In this document: positions 20,774 to 33,152 of the stretch, in pieces
How positions within the stretch are numbered: the stretch's first letter is position 1
Layout: each line of letters begins with the position of its first letter
Origin: Mesostigma viride
Lineage: Eukaryota > Streptophyta > Mesostigmatophyceae > Mesostigmatales > Mesostigmataceae
Length of the DNA: 62,000 bases
Assembly: GCA_009746045.1 (NCBI GenBank)
Contig: RPFO01000104.1
Span: 3,178,534 to 3,240,533, forward strand
Direction: 5' to 3'
Notes under the pieces: generated by a model
Seen by the model: the letters and a program-made list of their open reading frames with translations, nothing else
Told to the model about the DNA's origin: nothing
The model's database searches: none
Position numbers and translations under genes: made by a program

Positions 20774-22742
20774 CTACCATATCTTGGTGCTGTGTGCTGC
20801 CATCTGCTCCAGAACCAACCGTTCAATGGTGTACACCAGCGAGTCTTCATACCGGTGGACCTGGACGTCCCCCTGCGTGATGGTTGAAATCGACATGCAA
20901 TGGACATGCAATGGACAGTGCGCAATGGTCAGGCCAGCATGCAGAAAATGCACATGCAAGTGAGACGACTTCAGATATTCGAATTGACCCAAAGCGTGCT
21001 CCGTAAACCCTTGATGCGCGCCGAAGAAGAGCAATGGTGCACAACCAAGTCCCCATCATGCAGTGAAACAGGCACTTCCACGTACACAGATGAAAAAGAG
21101 ATTCTAGTACCATCAATGCGTCCAAGTTCTTTTTTGTGCAAGGCAGAGGAGAGGGCCAGTAGACAGGCAAAATGCCGGCGATACAACCGCTAGCTGGATT
21201 GCCACCACTCTGACAAACTTAAAACCTGGTTAGGTCAGAACTAGCCAGCGAATTGCTATTTCCCCCTTAATCAAACAAGCCCACTGATTAGAATATGGCA
21301 TAATGCCTATGGCTTCAAAACCGCTTTCATGCCTCGGCCTCCAACATGCTGATTCCAGTGTGGAACGGTGCACTAGTACCTGCGTGTTTACCTCTACCGC
21401 CGTCCTAGTCTATGACCAACCCGTACGGAAGGGGACATAGGCACTAGTCCATGTAAAAATTACAGCAAGCCGATGCCCATTGTTTACCTCTGCCGCATCC
21501 TAGTCCATGGTGAAGTCGATATCGATTGATTACCTCGTTAGCCCCCGCCGAAGGCGCCACGTCGCCAGGAACCGCCCCCACCCTGTGATGGATCTCCCCC
21601 ACCGGAAGCACCAGCCGCGACGTCGAGCTGATGAACGCGCCCTGCCACCGCGCCACGTCGGCCACTTTGGGTGCCTCCAGCCTCACAGGGATGCCAGCTT
21701 TATCGCATACCTCAAGGATGAGGTCCCGTACTGACCCCAGCAAGATCCCTTCCCCCGCCGTGATGACTTGGCCATCCTGGATCGCATAAAAGTTGCTGCT
21801 TAGGCCCTCTAAAACACTGCCGTCATCACCGACCATGCACACCTCGTTGAACTCGGGGCCTTTCTCGGCTTCCAGGGACGACCGGAGGCGGATCCACTCG
21901 GAATCCTTCGCGGCGGCATTCTGGCGCGGCGCGCCAAAGAGCTTGATGCGGACAGGTGGCTTTGGCCGAGGGGGAAGGGGGGACAGGTGTACGGAGATGT
22001 GGTGCTCGCGGCGCTTAGGGGTGAGGGAACAGGTGGCGCCGGACTGCGCGTCGTTCTGGCCCGGCTCGGCCCAGGTGATTAATACGGTTACTTTAAGCTC
22101 GCCGGAAAGATGCGGGAATTGCCGGGAGAATTCGGCACCTGCCACCAGTAAGTTGGAAATCAGAAGACTTCGCAGCTTAGCCTCGTCTAATAGATCCGGG
22201 TAACATGACTCGATGGCTGCTGGACTCATTCCCATCTTGTCCGCGTCGCTCTCCATCATCAAGCGGATACTGTTAGCCAGGCGGGACACGTGGAATTCGA
22301 ACTCGAAGATAGAGTCACGGTTGTAAGTCCTACCGACGGTGTACGCTCCCCGTGGTTGATTTCGGAGGAAATCGCTAGCCTCCTTATCGCAAAAGCATAT
22401 CTGATTGTCAACACATAACACTACTTGTGGAGCCATCACCTCCAGCCTTTTCTCGGGGATTACTGTCTGTCGCTGAGCAGAGGCTCTTACTACAACAGGT
22501 TTTTTCGTCCTTCCAGTATACTTACCGCCCGGCGTCAACGAGGGGGTGTATACAGGGCCATGTGCCGGAGTGAGCGGCAACCTGGCACCGCGAGAGCTCA
22601 ACAACCTAGCAGAGAGTTGACAAATGCGTGACTGACCATGCCGGCCTCCCAGGTGGGGAACACCACACGCTGATTTCAGGCAAGCACCGGAAACGGCGGC
22701 GTTCTTAGCACCGTGAGTCAAATATATTGATAATGGCTGCAT
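20774..22742 (-). CDS. Class IV (D-amino-acid-aminotransferase-like) PLP enzyme, plant type, two exons
   Basis: Fold-type IV PLP enzyme of the plant 'D-aminoacid aminotransferase-like' family, probably plastid-targeted. Exon 1 is 22742-21582. The intron has GT at 21581-21580 and ends CAG at 20875-20873. Exon 2 is 20872-20774. Both exons are in phase 0, giving 419 residues. The first 80-90 residues are rich in Ser, Arg and Ala, low in acidic residues, and end VVVRASA, like a chloroplast transit peptide. The likely PLP lysine lies in AKDSEWIRLRSSLE; the class IV signature is VLEGLSSNFYAIQDGQVITA, then ILLGSVRDLILEVC and FISSTSRLVLPVGEI. Exon 2 ends EQMAAHSTKIW, which fits the family's C-terminus. 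An in-frame Met at 22805 would add 21 residues; 22742 gives the better leader. Substrate cannot be told from sequence. Confidence 0.8.
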
Positions 22743-22834
22743 CCAAAAGGCTCCCCGCGAACTTCCGAACATGAATTCACGATGACAGAGCCCGAAAATC
22801 GACAAATTTGCCTGACCTACTTATCACCGAACCG

Positions 22835-23101
22835 CTAGATGCCTGCAAACGCTTCCATGAGGAACTTAGGATGGCTGATGCCAAACAACTCCTTTCTAAG
22901 AAATTCCTCCCGCAAAGCAACAAGCCACGTGTAGGGAAGAGCAGGCTCCACCCGGTGTAACCGAAATATCTGGCCTCCCCGCTGCCTGGAAAAATGCACG
23001 CCACGCTGGCGACCTCTTGAAGCCCCCTTGGCCCGGTGGGCCCTGGTTGCGGGCTTATTAGACTTTTGCCAATCAAAATTGCCATCCATGCCTGATGCCA
23101 C
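22835..23101 (-). CDS. Hypothetical 88-residue protein or terminal exon
   Basis: Minus frame with Met at 23101 and stop at 22837-22835. The second half (RLHRVEPALPYTWLVALREE, then KELFGISHPKFLMEAF) is protein-like, and a good acceptor (TTTTTCCAG) at about 22990 could make 22989-22835 a terminal exon instead. It lies just upstream of the aminotransferase gene on the same strand and divergent from the gene starting at 23601. I do not recognise the family. Confidence 0.35.
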   Translation of the reverse strand: MASGMDGNFDWQKSNKPATRAHRAKGASRGRQRGVHFSRQRGGQIFRLHRVEPALPYTWLVALREEFLRKELFGISHPKFLMEAFAGI

Positions 23102-23600
23102 TGTGCCAGCACCCTCAAGCGGTCAAGCCTGATCCCTCCACGTCTTTACAAGTAGGGATAGTCCATCTTGCAGAAATCTTCCTTGTGGTGTGGCGAGGCC
23201 AGCCGGCCTGGGCAGTTGTGAACGGCTGCACGTGCCAGTTTTCTTAAGCTTTACTGCATCACTGAGAAATAACTATGGCGTTGTCGACCCGAGTTTTGCG
23301 ATGCAATGGTGTGTATAGTAGAGAATTATGATCACTCCGATTGAGTGGTTGTGTTAAAACTTGCTTACACAGTCTAGAAAACAATCTGACAACATTTTTT
23401 GAAAATGCTTTCCGTCGAAGGCCTTCGTAATTGTTTCCGTGTTGTTTGCGAGCCATACACATCTTATGGGCCAGCGCTCAATACTGCCAGATGACGCGAG
23501 CTGACTAACAACTCTTAGCCTCTGCAGGCACCGTGATTTCTGCTCGAGTGAAATTTCCGGTGACGACGGAAAGCCCTCAACCTAGTGGCAATTGTCCATC

Positions 23601-26600
23601 ATGGCCTTCCTTGGAGGGAGAGGCGCTGCCATGGAAGGGAAGTACTTTAGGGAAGAGCAGAAGGCTGCCATTGCCCGCTTGTTGAAAGAGAGAGAGGCAG
23701 CTCAGCAGTCTAGTCCTGCTGAAGATGCCAGCGGGAAATCCGCAACTTCTAGGGACAGTTTAGATGCCGTCACTGGCTCTGACGTTCTCCCCGAAGTCCT
23801 GCGTCATGAGGTCGTGCTCGATAAAATCGACGTGATCCAGGCCAGGACAACCGCCGCTCATCCAACTCCGTTTCCCACGACATTCGCCGTCAGTGGTGTC
23901 ACCCGTGGCGATTCTGACCCTGGTCCGCGTGTGGACTCTCGGGTGGCTGCGCTTCGCGCCGCCGCCGAGGCGGCCAAGCTACGGATGGACAAAGCGCAGC
24001 GGCCGCTTGTGGAGTTGCCCAAGACGAACCTCGGGCCAGGGAGGTAAGATTCTCGCATGGGAAGCACGTGCACGATTAATCAGTCTATCAATGTGTGGTC
24101 CTACCCATGGGTGCATCTGGGTTGGTCACTAGGACAGCAAGGGTCCCGGTTCTCTTTTGTAGTCCTTCTGTATTGAAATATCGTTATTCTTTTCTCGTTA
24201 TTCTTTTCCCGTTATTCTTTTCTCGTTATTCTCTTGTAAGCGCACCGCACGGGCTCTTCCCCCTCGGATAACGTGAACTTGCTATGCCCCTTTCTCACAG
24301 ATGTGGCCGTGTTTTATGCTGTTTTCACTGTTGATACTGGCATATAAACAGTACCGCTGGTTCACAGCTTCCTACACTTTGCTGCTGCCCCCCCCCCCCC
24401 CCCCTACCTCCGCAACGACCATTCCTTGGCCCCCTGATCCCCAACCTACCCAGAACCATGGCTATCATGGCAAACTGTTGACCCATACCGCACCTGGGGA
24501 GTCTGTCAAATTTAGCGACATGCCCGCAGGCACACACACAGGCACGCACCTATCCTCGCGCACACCCAGGCATCCATGCACCCACGTGCCCACATGCAGA
24601 TATGCCCCCCCCCCCCCCTTCACAACCAGATACAAATCATGACTGTGCCTGCACTCCTAACAAGGAAGACGGTTTCGCGTGCACTGAGATACATGATTAA
24701 CTAAGTAACCCCGTACTCTGTGCGATAGGAAGCTCATATACAGGCCTTGCTTTGTTCCAACCCTACCACTCTGTCCACCCCCCTCGCAGGTGGGCCCCGG
24801 AAGGGGAGGCTCCCGCCCCTGTCCGTCCCACCCGCCGCACGGTGCCCGCGTTCGCCAGCAGCGGCACCCGAGTCGTAGACAAACAGCTGGAGGCTGCACG
24901 AAATGATGCTCTCGTCAAGGGCTATCTCATGCGTACGTGACTCTCTGTACTTTGGCCGTCGGTCTCTATGGCTTTAGGGTATATATACTGCTACCGGCTC
25001 CGGTGCTGCCGGCTCCGGGAGGACCGCCTGGACCTGGAGGGCCAGCGGGCCCCTTGGTCAGCGCGGACCTGGACATCGCATTGGCGCCAACCCCTTAGTA
25101 GCGATTACCCGGGCTATGGCTGACATCTTGCTCCGCCGCACACGAGCTGACTTTGCGGCGCAGCACGGTGATTAGGCTGTTTTACTTCATTCCGCGGTGT
25201 GGATCGAGTGTCCCATGCCGGCTGTATAGTTGTTTTGTCGTGGTATCCCTTGTTGGCGTTGGCTTTGTTTATTTTTTCGTGGGTGCCTTTACTCTGATGT
25301 AAGTAATTATATTTTTGAATATATATACTGCTATATAATTATATTTATTTGAAGCCGTCTCTCGGGCGTATCTGGGGCTGTCTAGTGTGAGTGGCTCTAT
25401 GTTGTGTGTATGTGTGTCTATAGTTTTTGTGGCTGTCTAGAGTGTGTGGCTCTCTGTTGTGTGTATGTGTGTCTATAGCGTCTGTGGCTGTCTCGTGCGG
25501 TGGGCTGTGCTTTGTGGCGGCACACAGGGGCGGGCCTGCTATTCTATTGATCTGGCGAACTTAATCGTATAATCGTATGATGCCCTTTTCAAAGGCTTCA
25601 TACGCTGTCCTTTTCAACGGGGCTTTCTAATGCACGCAGGGGCGTCGTGATGCAGCCTGGTCTGGCCTGGCATTTCCTTCCGTGAAATAGTGTTTATTGA
25701 TGGTTCCCATCTCACTACAGCGTACCGTTCACTGTGTTTGCCTGAGCCTGGCTGTAGCGCATGCAAGTGCACTGTCACCGCTGCCTTTCCTGTCTTTTCA
25801 GTTGCTTACTTGGAAGGTAGAGATAGCTTATTTGGAACGCTGAGATATCTTATTGGAGATAGCTGATTTGGAACATAGAAAAGTTGGTGGTCCGTGCGCT
25901 CTGCTGCGTATCCACTGATTATTGGTAGTGATGGAGGGAAGGTTTCCAATTCCCAGTTTCCCACCCGCCTGCCTTGCGCGTGTCCGTGCCTTGCCTGCCC
26001 TCATGCGTTGCTATCGCCTGCATGGCCCGGCAGTCATGAAGTCGTTTGCGCTGGGCACTGTGCTCGCGGTCGGCACCATCGGCGGCGCTAGCTACTGGCT
26101 GCTGCACAAGATGGACGTGCACTCGGTACGCCCGTGATCTGCATCGTTCTGGCAGTGTAGACCCATGAGGCCAGATGGCAAACCATCCCCATGGATGTTG
26201 GGAGAAGTGCCAGTACAGCAGTTTGTTCATGGATTCCGCGTTCATTGCAGCAGTGTATAAATCCTCAATGAGATGGAATAGTAAAGCAGTTAGCTTCAAG
26301 TAAAGCCGTTGCCAAATACGGAGAGCTGCGTATAGAACTTTGTAGACATGATGTTTGTGTACTGTACGCGGCGCATAGGTGACCTTTTTGCAGAGGTCAC
26401 TGTGGCTGTCTGTAGTACAGTATAGAGTATTAAACATGTGCAAACTACACACCCTGCTACCGAAACTGTACTGGTGTTTTTCATGGTTTTAAAAGTGTAG
26501 TAGTATGTGTTTAGGAAGTTATTCTGGGGTTTCCAAAAGCTTTGTTTATGCAGTTTGTCCAGGAAAAGGGTTTCAAGGCCATTTTAAAGAATTAATTAGC

Positions 26601-29600
26601 CAATGGAGGCCTTCCATCCGGAGCTATCCCGTTCGTCCGTGAATGAACTGGATTCATTGAACAGTTTCGGTGCTAACATAATATCCTGTGTATTGCTTTT
26701 ATACTACTATATATTATAACATTTAAAATATATATAATATAATTTTAAATATATATATCCTACAGATAGACCTGTGCTGAAGCTAAGGTCCATTGGAGTG
26801 CCTTCCTACCAGAGAAAAAAGTTTATTACAATAAGTGTGTGCCAGTGCTTTTACTAAGGGGTTTTGGCATTTGTCAAATGGTTGACTATTTGCCTCGGCA
26901 CTTCGTCAAATGGTTGACTATTTGCCTCGGCAATTCGTCAAACTGGTTGACTATTTGCCTTGGCAATTCGTCAAACCTTGGGGGAGGAGGGGGGGGGGGG
27001 GGGGGGGGGGGGGGAAGCTTTATTACTTAATAATAAACTTAATCATCTGCTTAAGGTCGCTCACACACGCATGTAATGCACGTGGATAAAACACAATATC
27101 ACAAGGTGGTTGTTGACGACAGCATAAAACAATAATTAGCGTCATTCACAGCTAGGCCAGTGTGCATAGCACGTCGAGGCCTTTAAACAACCATGACATC
27201 CTCCTCGCTGCTATCAACAGGCACTACTGGCACAGTTTTGTCCGAGCTTGGCCCTGCGCTCTGCGCGCTGGGCGCGACTGTCCACTTGTTGCCCGTGCCA
27301 CCGCCCATCCGGCGGGGGCCAGCTGCGTCAAGCCACATGTGGTATGCCCGCCGGAAGCCGTCACGTTTTCTTTTCACTAGATTCCTCCTCGCCAGAAATC
27401 GAGGCGCTGTCAAATGCATCACTCTCGTCAGATGATGACTGGCCGCCATCTTCCTCTTCCTGCGCATTAGACCCATCCTGTTCGTCAACCTCTACTCTCT
27501 TGCGTTTGTCGCGGCCCTGCCTGCCCTCCTTTTCATCTAAACTGCGACCTAGGTCGACGATATTTGCCGTTGCTTCCGGAACAGTTTCTCCAGCTTGCTT
27601 TTTAAACAGAGCATCTAAGGTACTGGTCTTGAAACCTGCCAAACCGTTTTTCTTGGACATTCTCTAGCTCAATACTTACTAAACATCGCAGGCCGCCATT
27701 ATAGAAACTATTTCGCATGCAATGTTTTATTACATTAATATTAGTCGCCAGACGGCCAGAGGTTGGAGGTCCTGCCTTCCTCGTCTCACAAACTGGCCGC
27801 TGCACAGTGCACTCGAGTGCTCGACAAGGTTTTTGTCCAGGTTCAGTACTTCAGTTTTGGTACCGGACTGAGATTGTACTGAACTGCACTGTCTTTCCAA
27901 ACCAACTCTAGTATGACCTGTACTGCAGCATACCTAAGGTTCGGCTGCTACGCGCCGCTGGACCTGACTCGTCTCACAAACTGGCCGCTGCACAGTGCAC
28001 TCGAGTGCTCGACAAGGTTTTTGTCCAGGTTCAGTACTTCAGTTTTGGTACCGGACTGAGATTGTACTGAACTGTACTGTCTTTCCAAATCAACTCTAGT
28101 ATGACCTGTACTGCAGCATACCTAAGATTCGGCTGCTACGCGCCGCTGGACCTGACTCGCGTGGTTGACGAATACCCTAAACATTGCGTCAAACCGGTTG
28201 ACGAATTGAGGAAAATATTCGTCAAATGGTTGACAAACTGCCGATTTGGTTGACGAATGTGGTTGACGAATCGCCCAAAATGGTTGACTTTTTTGCGACT
28301 CATTTAGAAATTCGTCAACCAGTTGACGAATTCGTCCCGTTAGTAAAAGCACTGGTGTGTGCAGGCTTTAACAGTTGAGCCTAGCCACACCCTCAAAATC
28401 ATTGTACAAGTCATTGTCAAGTTAGGCCAGTTCACCATGCTGGGGCCCAGCATATGCCCCCTTGGTCCAATCTTGTCCCCCAACAGCAGCGAGGGTGTGT
28501 GTGTGGGAGCTGCAAAAAAGGCCTCCCTGCGTTCACCACACCACTCTAAGTACGGTGTGAAAATGGAAAACAAAGCACATGTCTCAAGGCGCCGCGCCCC
28601 CCTCAATCAGGGGCGGGCACGGTTGCCAGTAGGCACTAGTACCGGCGCACCGCCGGTCCCCTTCTCTCTAGTCCTAAGTAACAACAAGCACCTGACATGG
28701 TGTAGGTAACGTACGGTAGAGCTACGCTACAGGCGGCAGATCGGCCCCCTTTGATCCAGCCGCAACATAACTATAAAATGAGCAGATAGCTCAAAAAGTC
28801 ATACCAAGCGGTTCGTATTGTTTAGGTCCTTGTTCAGGAGTACGTTTGTGCAGGTTCTGCCGCCAGCTGATATATATGTGTGTTAGGTGTCTGGTCCAAA
28901 TCGTTCCTTTTCATCCACTGCATGGCTTCATGTATACTCCTCTTAATGTGTTCTCCAAGGATTTCCCTGTCATCGTGGCAGAACTTTGTCAAACCGTAGT
29001 CAACTAACTGAACTTAGAGATTGTACGCCAATGGAAGATCAGATTAGATAACTTCTCAATCGCTAACTTTGTACTTCTAGCGCATGCCACTCGGGCCATT
29101 TCTGTACCATTTAATTTTGTTTTCTGAAATGTCGCCATCTGTCCATGCGGATATTCATTGCGTATTCTTCCTCTTTGTTGTGCTTGGGCCTTTTTGGGGT
29201 CACAATGTCACCTTAGATGGAAGAACTCCCAGAGAAGGGTCGCCAGTACTTCCGCCCGCTCATTGGCTCCTTCAAGGACACAATCCAGCCACCATTGGCC
29301 AAGGTATGTTCTGGACTTGTGGGGGAGATGCCCAGATGGGCCACCGGACAAAAAACAAAGTTTGGGAAGATATCACACGTGGCCAGGGCTAGGGCATGCT
29401 GCCATCTTATGTCTGTGTCTGTTTGAGAACAGGCCAGCCCAAGCATCACGCTGTTGTTTTTACTTGGTGATGATTCAGTCAGTCCAAGGCTTTGTGGCCT
29501 TCCGGCAGAGAGAGTTTCGTTGCAGTTCGGCTTTCTGCAAGTAGTCTTTTTGCAAGTGGTATGTGTGTGCTGGAAATTTCATGCAATGTCAAATGCTATG

Positions 29601-30053
29601 CTGTGTGCCTCCGTTGAGAGGCTATGAAATGCTTGTTCGAGGGAGAACCAGGGAGCATGTCAAGTGTCAAGGGTTTGGCATGCCTCATGATGCCCACCAG
29701 ATCATTCTGCAAGAAGGGCTCCGAGGCACTCTCTAAGGTTTGAGGATACCCCATGTCTAATGCTGGTGCTACCAGCCTTGGTGATACCAGTCTCGTGCGT
29801 TGTGCCAAAAACGATACGCGCGCTTGTGTGTTGTTGTTTGAGCTCCATGTCTAAGGCTGGTGCTGGTGGTCGAACGTGGTTGCCTGCTGCTGCGTCATGC
29901 CTGCTGGCCATGGTCTCTGTGTGCGTGCAGCTTCAAGCGTGGGCAGAAAGGGTGTTCCGCATAAGTGATGAAGAACGCAAGAACATCGGAGACCACTTTG
30001 CTACCGCATTTTCGGCTTCCGGTGACAGCAAACCAGACCGCCGCAATTGTTGA
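23601..30053 (+). CDS. Five-exon host gene for a small single-pass membrane protein
   Basis: Exons: 23601-24043, 24790-24932, 26034-26125, 29217-29303 and 29931-30053 (888 nt, 295 residues). All introns are GT-AG and all four junctions keep phase (donors GTAAGA, GTACGT, GTACGC, GTATGT; acceptors CAG, CAG, TAG, CAG). The N-terminal 150 residues are charged, with a helical start (YFREEQKAAIARLLKEREAA) and AALRAAAEAAKLRMDKA. One hydrophobic helix (FALGTVLAVGTIGGASYWLL) is followed by HKMDVHS and, in exon 4, MEELPEKGRQYFRPLI. That helix-then-tail layout faintly recalls TMEM242-like mitochondrial proteins; this is from memory and weak. The ATG at 23601 sits in CCATCATGG. Intron 2 holds a LINE and intron 3 a hAT element, both with target duplications. 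Confidence 0.65.
24181..24236. repeat. Pyrimidine minisatellite in intron 1
   Basis: About four copies of a 15-bp unit close to CGTTATTCTTTTCTC, just before TGTAAGCGCACC. It lies in intron 1 of the five-exon gene. Poly-C runs follow at about 24390 and 24606 in the same intron. Confidence 0.7.
24994..25319 (+). mobile_element. LINE-A-like 5'-truncated insertion in intron 2, 14-bp TSD
   Basis: Encodes the same C-terminus as LINE-A (coding block LEGQRAP ... ADILLRRTRADFAAQHGD, with frame breaks) and a diverged 3' UTR ending TGTAAGTAATTATATTTTTG. Flanked by TATATATACTGCTA at 24980-24993 and 25320-25333. It sits in intron 2 of the five-exon gene, in the sense orientation. The UTR divergence marks it as an older or sister subfamily. 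Confidence 0.8.
27183..27660 (-). pseudogene. Unknown acidic/basic protein fragment inside the hAT element
   Basis: Two minus frames overlap near 27370-27480. The first (MSKKNGLAGFKTSTLDALFK, then an acidic SSSDESDAFDSASISGEEES) and the second (RRAYHMWLDAAGPRRMGGG ... VDSSEEDVMVV stop) look like one protein with a frame break. It is not a recognised transposase domain. It may be a relic of the autonomous element's protein or a captured exon. Confidence 0.35.
27780..28155. repeat. 188-bp tandem duplication inside the hAT element
   Basis: 27780-27967 and 27968-28155 are near-identical, starting CTCGTCTCACAAACTGGCC and ending GCGCCGCTGGACCTGA, with a few C/T and G/A differences. The duplication lies in the right half of the hAT element, before the subterminal GGTTGAC cluster. 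Confidence 0.85.
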
Positions 30054-31020
30054 TGACTTTCTATCTGGGCATGGTTTTGTGCGAGTGGCATGTATACGCA
30101 CACATTTGTGCAGCTTTCGTTGCCTTTCAGTTCACTGCTTTCTTAGAGCCAGCATGGGGTGGCCTCTGCTGGCCAGCCTACTTGTTCTATTACAGCCTCA
30201 GTCAGGCCTCACCATGATGCGGAGTGAGTCATCTGTTGCCTGCCCGCTTGCAGCACTGAGAGAAGCTTGCTAAGTACTGCGAGCTAGTGAGAGGACGCCC
30301 TCCCTCCTCGCTGTGTATAGGGGTTGAAGGTGGTGCAGGTGATCCATGTGACGCAGTTAGGTCATCACCTCGCATGCAGTTAGCTCGTCAGTGACCGCAT
30401 CAATGAAATGGGTGGAATGGGGTGCCTAACGTCAATTAATTAAAGAGCTGGGCACCAGGCTTTTGACCCTGTTGGACAGGAGACCCCCGGCCGGGCACCA
30501 TGGGCGCTGAAACATCGAACTCCCGACCCATTCTCCAACATCGCCTGTGCCTCACACCACATCCCAGCAATGACCTCTTTCTTTACTCCATTTTTGTTTT
30601 TGTTATTATTATTATATACTCTTTACTCTCATCCCCCATGACGGGCCCCCCTTAGCTGGGTTGAGCTCCGAGACATCATGGTGGTGCAGGTGCCCTTGGT
30701 GCACCTAGAGCAAGTGTCGTTTACATTCCCACCCTTGCAGGAAGTTCGAATGCATCCATATGCCCCTGAAGTCTCTGGGATATGTGCTACATATACTCTT
30801 TACTTTGTCTTTATTTATTATTGTTTATATGACTACTATTTACATTTTCATTTCTTTTCTTTCTTTCTTTTTTCCCTTTGTAATGCATCCTCCTTACTTT
30901 TTCTTTTAGCCCCTTCGTGTATGTGTGTATGCGGCCGGTCCCTCTTTTCCTTCTTAGTTTTGGTTGTTTTTGTTGTGTTTGTTGGTGTGTATTAATATAA
31001 ACATTTTTGACTTTTTTACT
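30054..31020. other. Intergenic; nothing recognised
   Basis: 3' flank of the five-exon gene. Contains AATTAATTAAAG at about 30437, which might be another LINE tail, and a pyrimidine-rich stretch at about 30840-30900. No supported gene. Confidence 0.4.
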
Positions 31021-31152
31021 GACTAGGTTGTCCCCAGTTTACAAATTATCAAAATTAACAAAATTACCAAAATTAACAAATTAACACAAATCACAAGAAA
31101 GCAACATAGTGCAATTTAATTATGGAAATCATATATACCATACGATGGAAAT

Positions 31153-33152
31153 TCACTCATAAAATGCTATGTCAGAGTCGGAGTCCGATGACAACAACAT
31201 ATCTGGGGCATCCTTATTCCGTTCGTCACGCAGGACTTTGTCAAGGAGTTGCTCATCTGTCAATTCATCATCATCACGAAGGGGCTTACGCACCTCTTCG
31301 ATGATGGCATCTATGTCAAAATACCCAGAGGCCGGTGGCTCCTCAGTTGTGCGTGCAGCGCGTTCCTGGCGTTGAGCCGCGCGTGCATCTGGAAAAACTG
31401 CATCTACATCATCTGATTCAAAGTACCGCTCACGCGGATTAAACAGGGCTCTTTCAAGGCCGCGTGCTATAGCAGACAAAGAATGTTCACCAAGCCTAGG
31501 CTCAACCATGATCTCGAATGCAGCTTGTACACGTGGGTAATCAAGGCCCCTACCTGCAAGAAATCTAGCATCTAGGGAGTATCGCCCCGTCTTGAACATG
31601 TGGGCAAGGGTTTTAATCAAGTTTGGACGCAAGCTGATACTATTGTGGTGCTTAAACCAGTATACAGCCGCACGCTCTAGTAAGTTGTAGGCGGTCAAGG
31701 AGCACCGTCCCTTGAGAGTGGGGGATCCGTGTAATAAATATTCTATACGCCCCTCTTCTTTCTCGTCCTCATCAATGCCATGGCAATACAAAATCTGAAA
31801 CCCCTCTTGCTCTTCCGATTTAAGCAAATAGCCTATCATCCCTGAACAATTCAATTTGTGGCTGGACTTCACTTGGCGTGCCACAAGGCTCGGCTTGGTT
31901 TTGTCATGTTTTCCTTTTTCATCTATTGGTTCACCCCACCCAAGTTCTTTCTTGAGCTTGAGTTTCACAGCATGGGCCGATGTAGCCTCAACGTCAATGA
32001 GCATGTGCACGTGCTTGTGCATTTCGAGTATTCCTTCCTCCACAATTGACATGCCCTTGCCGCCATTGGCTAGGTGGAAGGCCTCTATCTTGCCAAGCTC
32101 ATCATCGTCAAGATCGCGAGCCCCCCCTGAAATGGAGATGTGGAGTGTCATATTTTTTAGCGCCGTAGGCCCATGTGCGCGCTTGGGTTGACGCAATGGG
32201 ATGTAATCGTCAGTTTCGTGTGCTTGATCTTGGTGCTGTTTCTCGACGTTGACTTGCTCATCCGTTGCGGTAGCCTCACGCTCTTGTAGTTGCTGTCTTG
32301 CATGGCTGTGACGAGCATGGTACATGAAAAAAAAAAAATGCAGATTTTTTGCAAGGATGGTGGTCAAGATTGGTTTAAAGACTTAATTTTCAAAGAAAAA
32401 TCACGTGGACAAGTTTGGCAAGAATAACAGGTTGGAAAAAAAACCCTAGAAAGGATTCAGCGGCTTACCGTCCACGCTTTATCTTGCATGTTACGTGACG
32501 GGTGAGACCAGCTTGGCTCCTGGCTACGAAGGGCGGCTCGCAACAGTTGCACATGAAATTCTGATTTTTAATGGCCCCTTCGCCATCGCTGTCCTCGTCA
32601 TCACCGGAAACTCCAGCTTCATCATCTATGAATTTAACTCTTTTTGCCCAACGTGGAGGGGGATCCTCTTCGTCAACCTCATCCCCTTCCTCCTCCTCTG
32701 CCACTTCTTCATCCGCTTCTTCCTCTGCTTCTGATTCGTCTTCCTTGTCGACATTATCTTCATCGTCATCCTCGGAGGCATCGTCTAAAATTGCATGCCG
32801 CCCGCGCCGCCGTTGCCTTGTTGCACAGTTTAATTCAGGCACAACGTCGTCCTCCAGAATCTGGAGGCTCGCATGTGCTGGATCCATCGAGTCCCGTTCT
32901 TGGGGATGAACTAGTAGGTCCGGCCTCGTTGGCGGTTGCTGGGCTGGCGTGGTTGTCATGGACGGGGTCGTCATCTGCAGACGGCTCAAATGCAGGCGTT
33001 TCCTCATTGCGTTCGTCAAAATTGAGGGTTCGTTTAGTCCCCTTGCCAGGCCAGGACGACTTGCCGGCGTTTTGGTCTTGGCCATGTTGTTTTGTGGACG
33101 TTTGTGTTGATGATGATGGGGTTACAGATGACCCACCCCCAGCAAGCTTGCC
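31153..33152 (-). pseudogene. HUH endonuclease (Rep) gene, Replitron-like, distal part
   Basis: The 3' exon 32305-31153 encodes a single-Tyr HUH nuclease. Motif 1-like strand KNMTLHISISGG; motif 2 HKHVHMLIDVEA with the HVH metal-binding pair (about 31990-32020); motif 3 SGMIGYLLKS with the Tyr and Lys of Y-x-x-K (about 31815-31840). A helical region follows (LLERAAVYWFKHH), with an acidic end (LLSSDSDSDIAFYE). No helicase follows. A 163-bp intron (32468-32306, GTAAGC...CACAG) joins in phase to an upstream exon with a long acidic run and a C-x2-C-x14-H-x2-C finger ending VTCKIKRGR. Further upstream a frame change near 32900 leads into GKLAGGGSSVTPSS, which is cut at 33152 by the gypsy element and continues at 53195. 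HUH motifs without a helicase fit Replitrons, known from green algae; a viral CRESS-type Rep is the alternative. Confidence 0.75.

Larger units (their letters stand above)
26843..28354. mobile_element. hAT-like element in intron 3, 8-bp TSD GTGTGTGC
   Basis: A 1,512-bp element. Ends are CAGTGCTTTTACTAAGGGG at the left and the complement CAGTGCTTTTACTAACGGG at the right. It is flanked by GTGTGTGC (26835-26842 and 28355-28362). A CAGTG start and an 8-bp duplication are typical of hAT. Both subterminal regions are packed with TTCGTCAA and GGTTGAC motifs in both orientations (about 26874-26975 and 28160-28335), as expected for transposase binding sites. A poly-G run lies at 26984-27014. No catalytic hAT domain was found inside. 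Confidence 0.8.
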
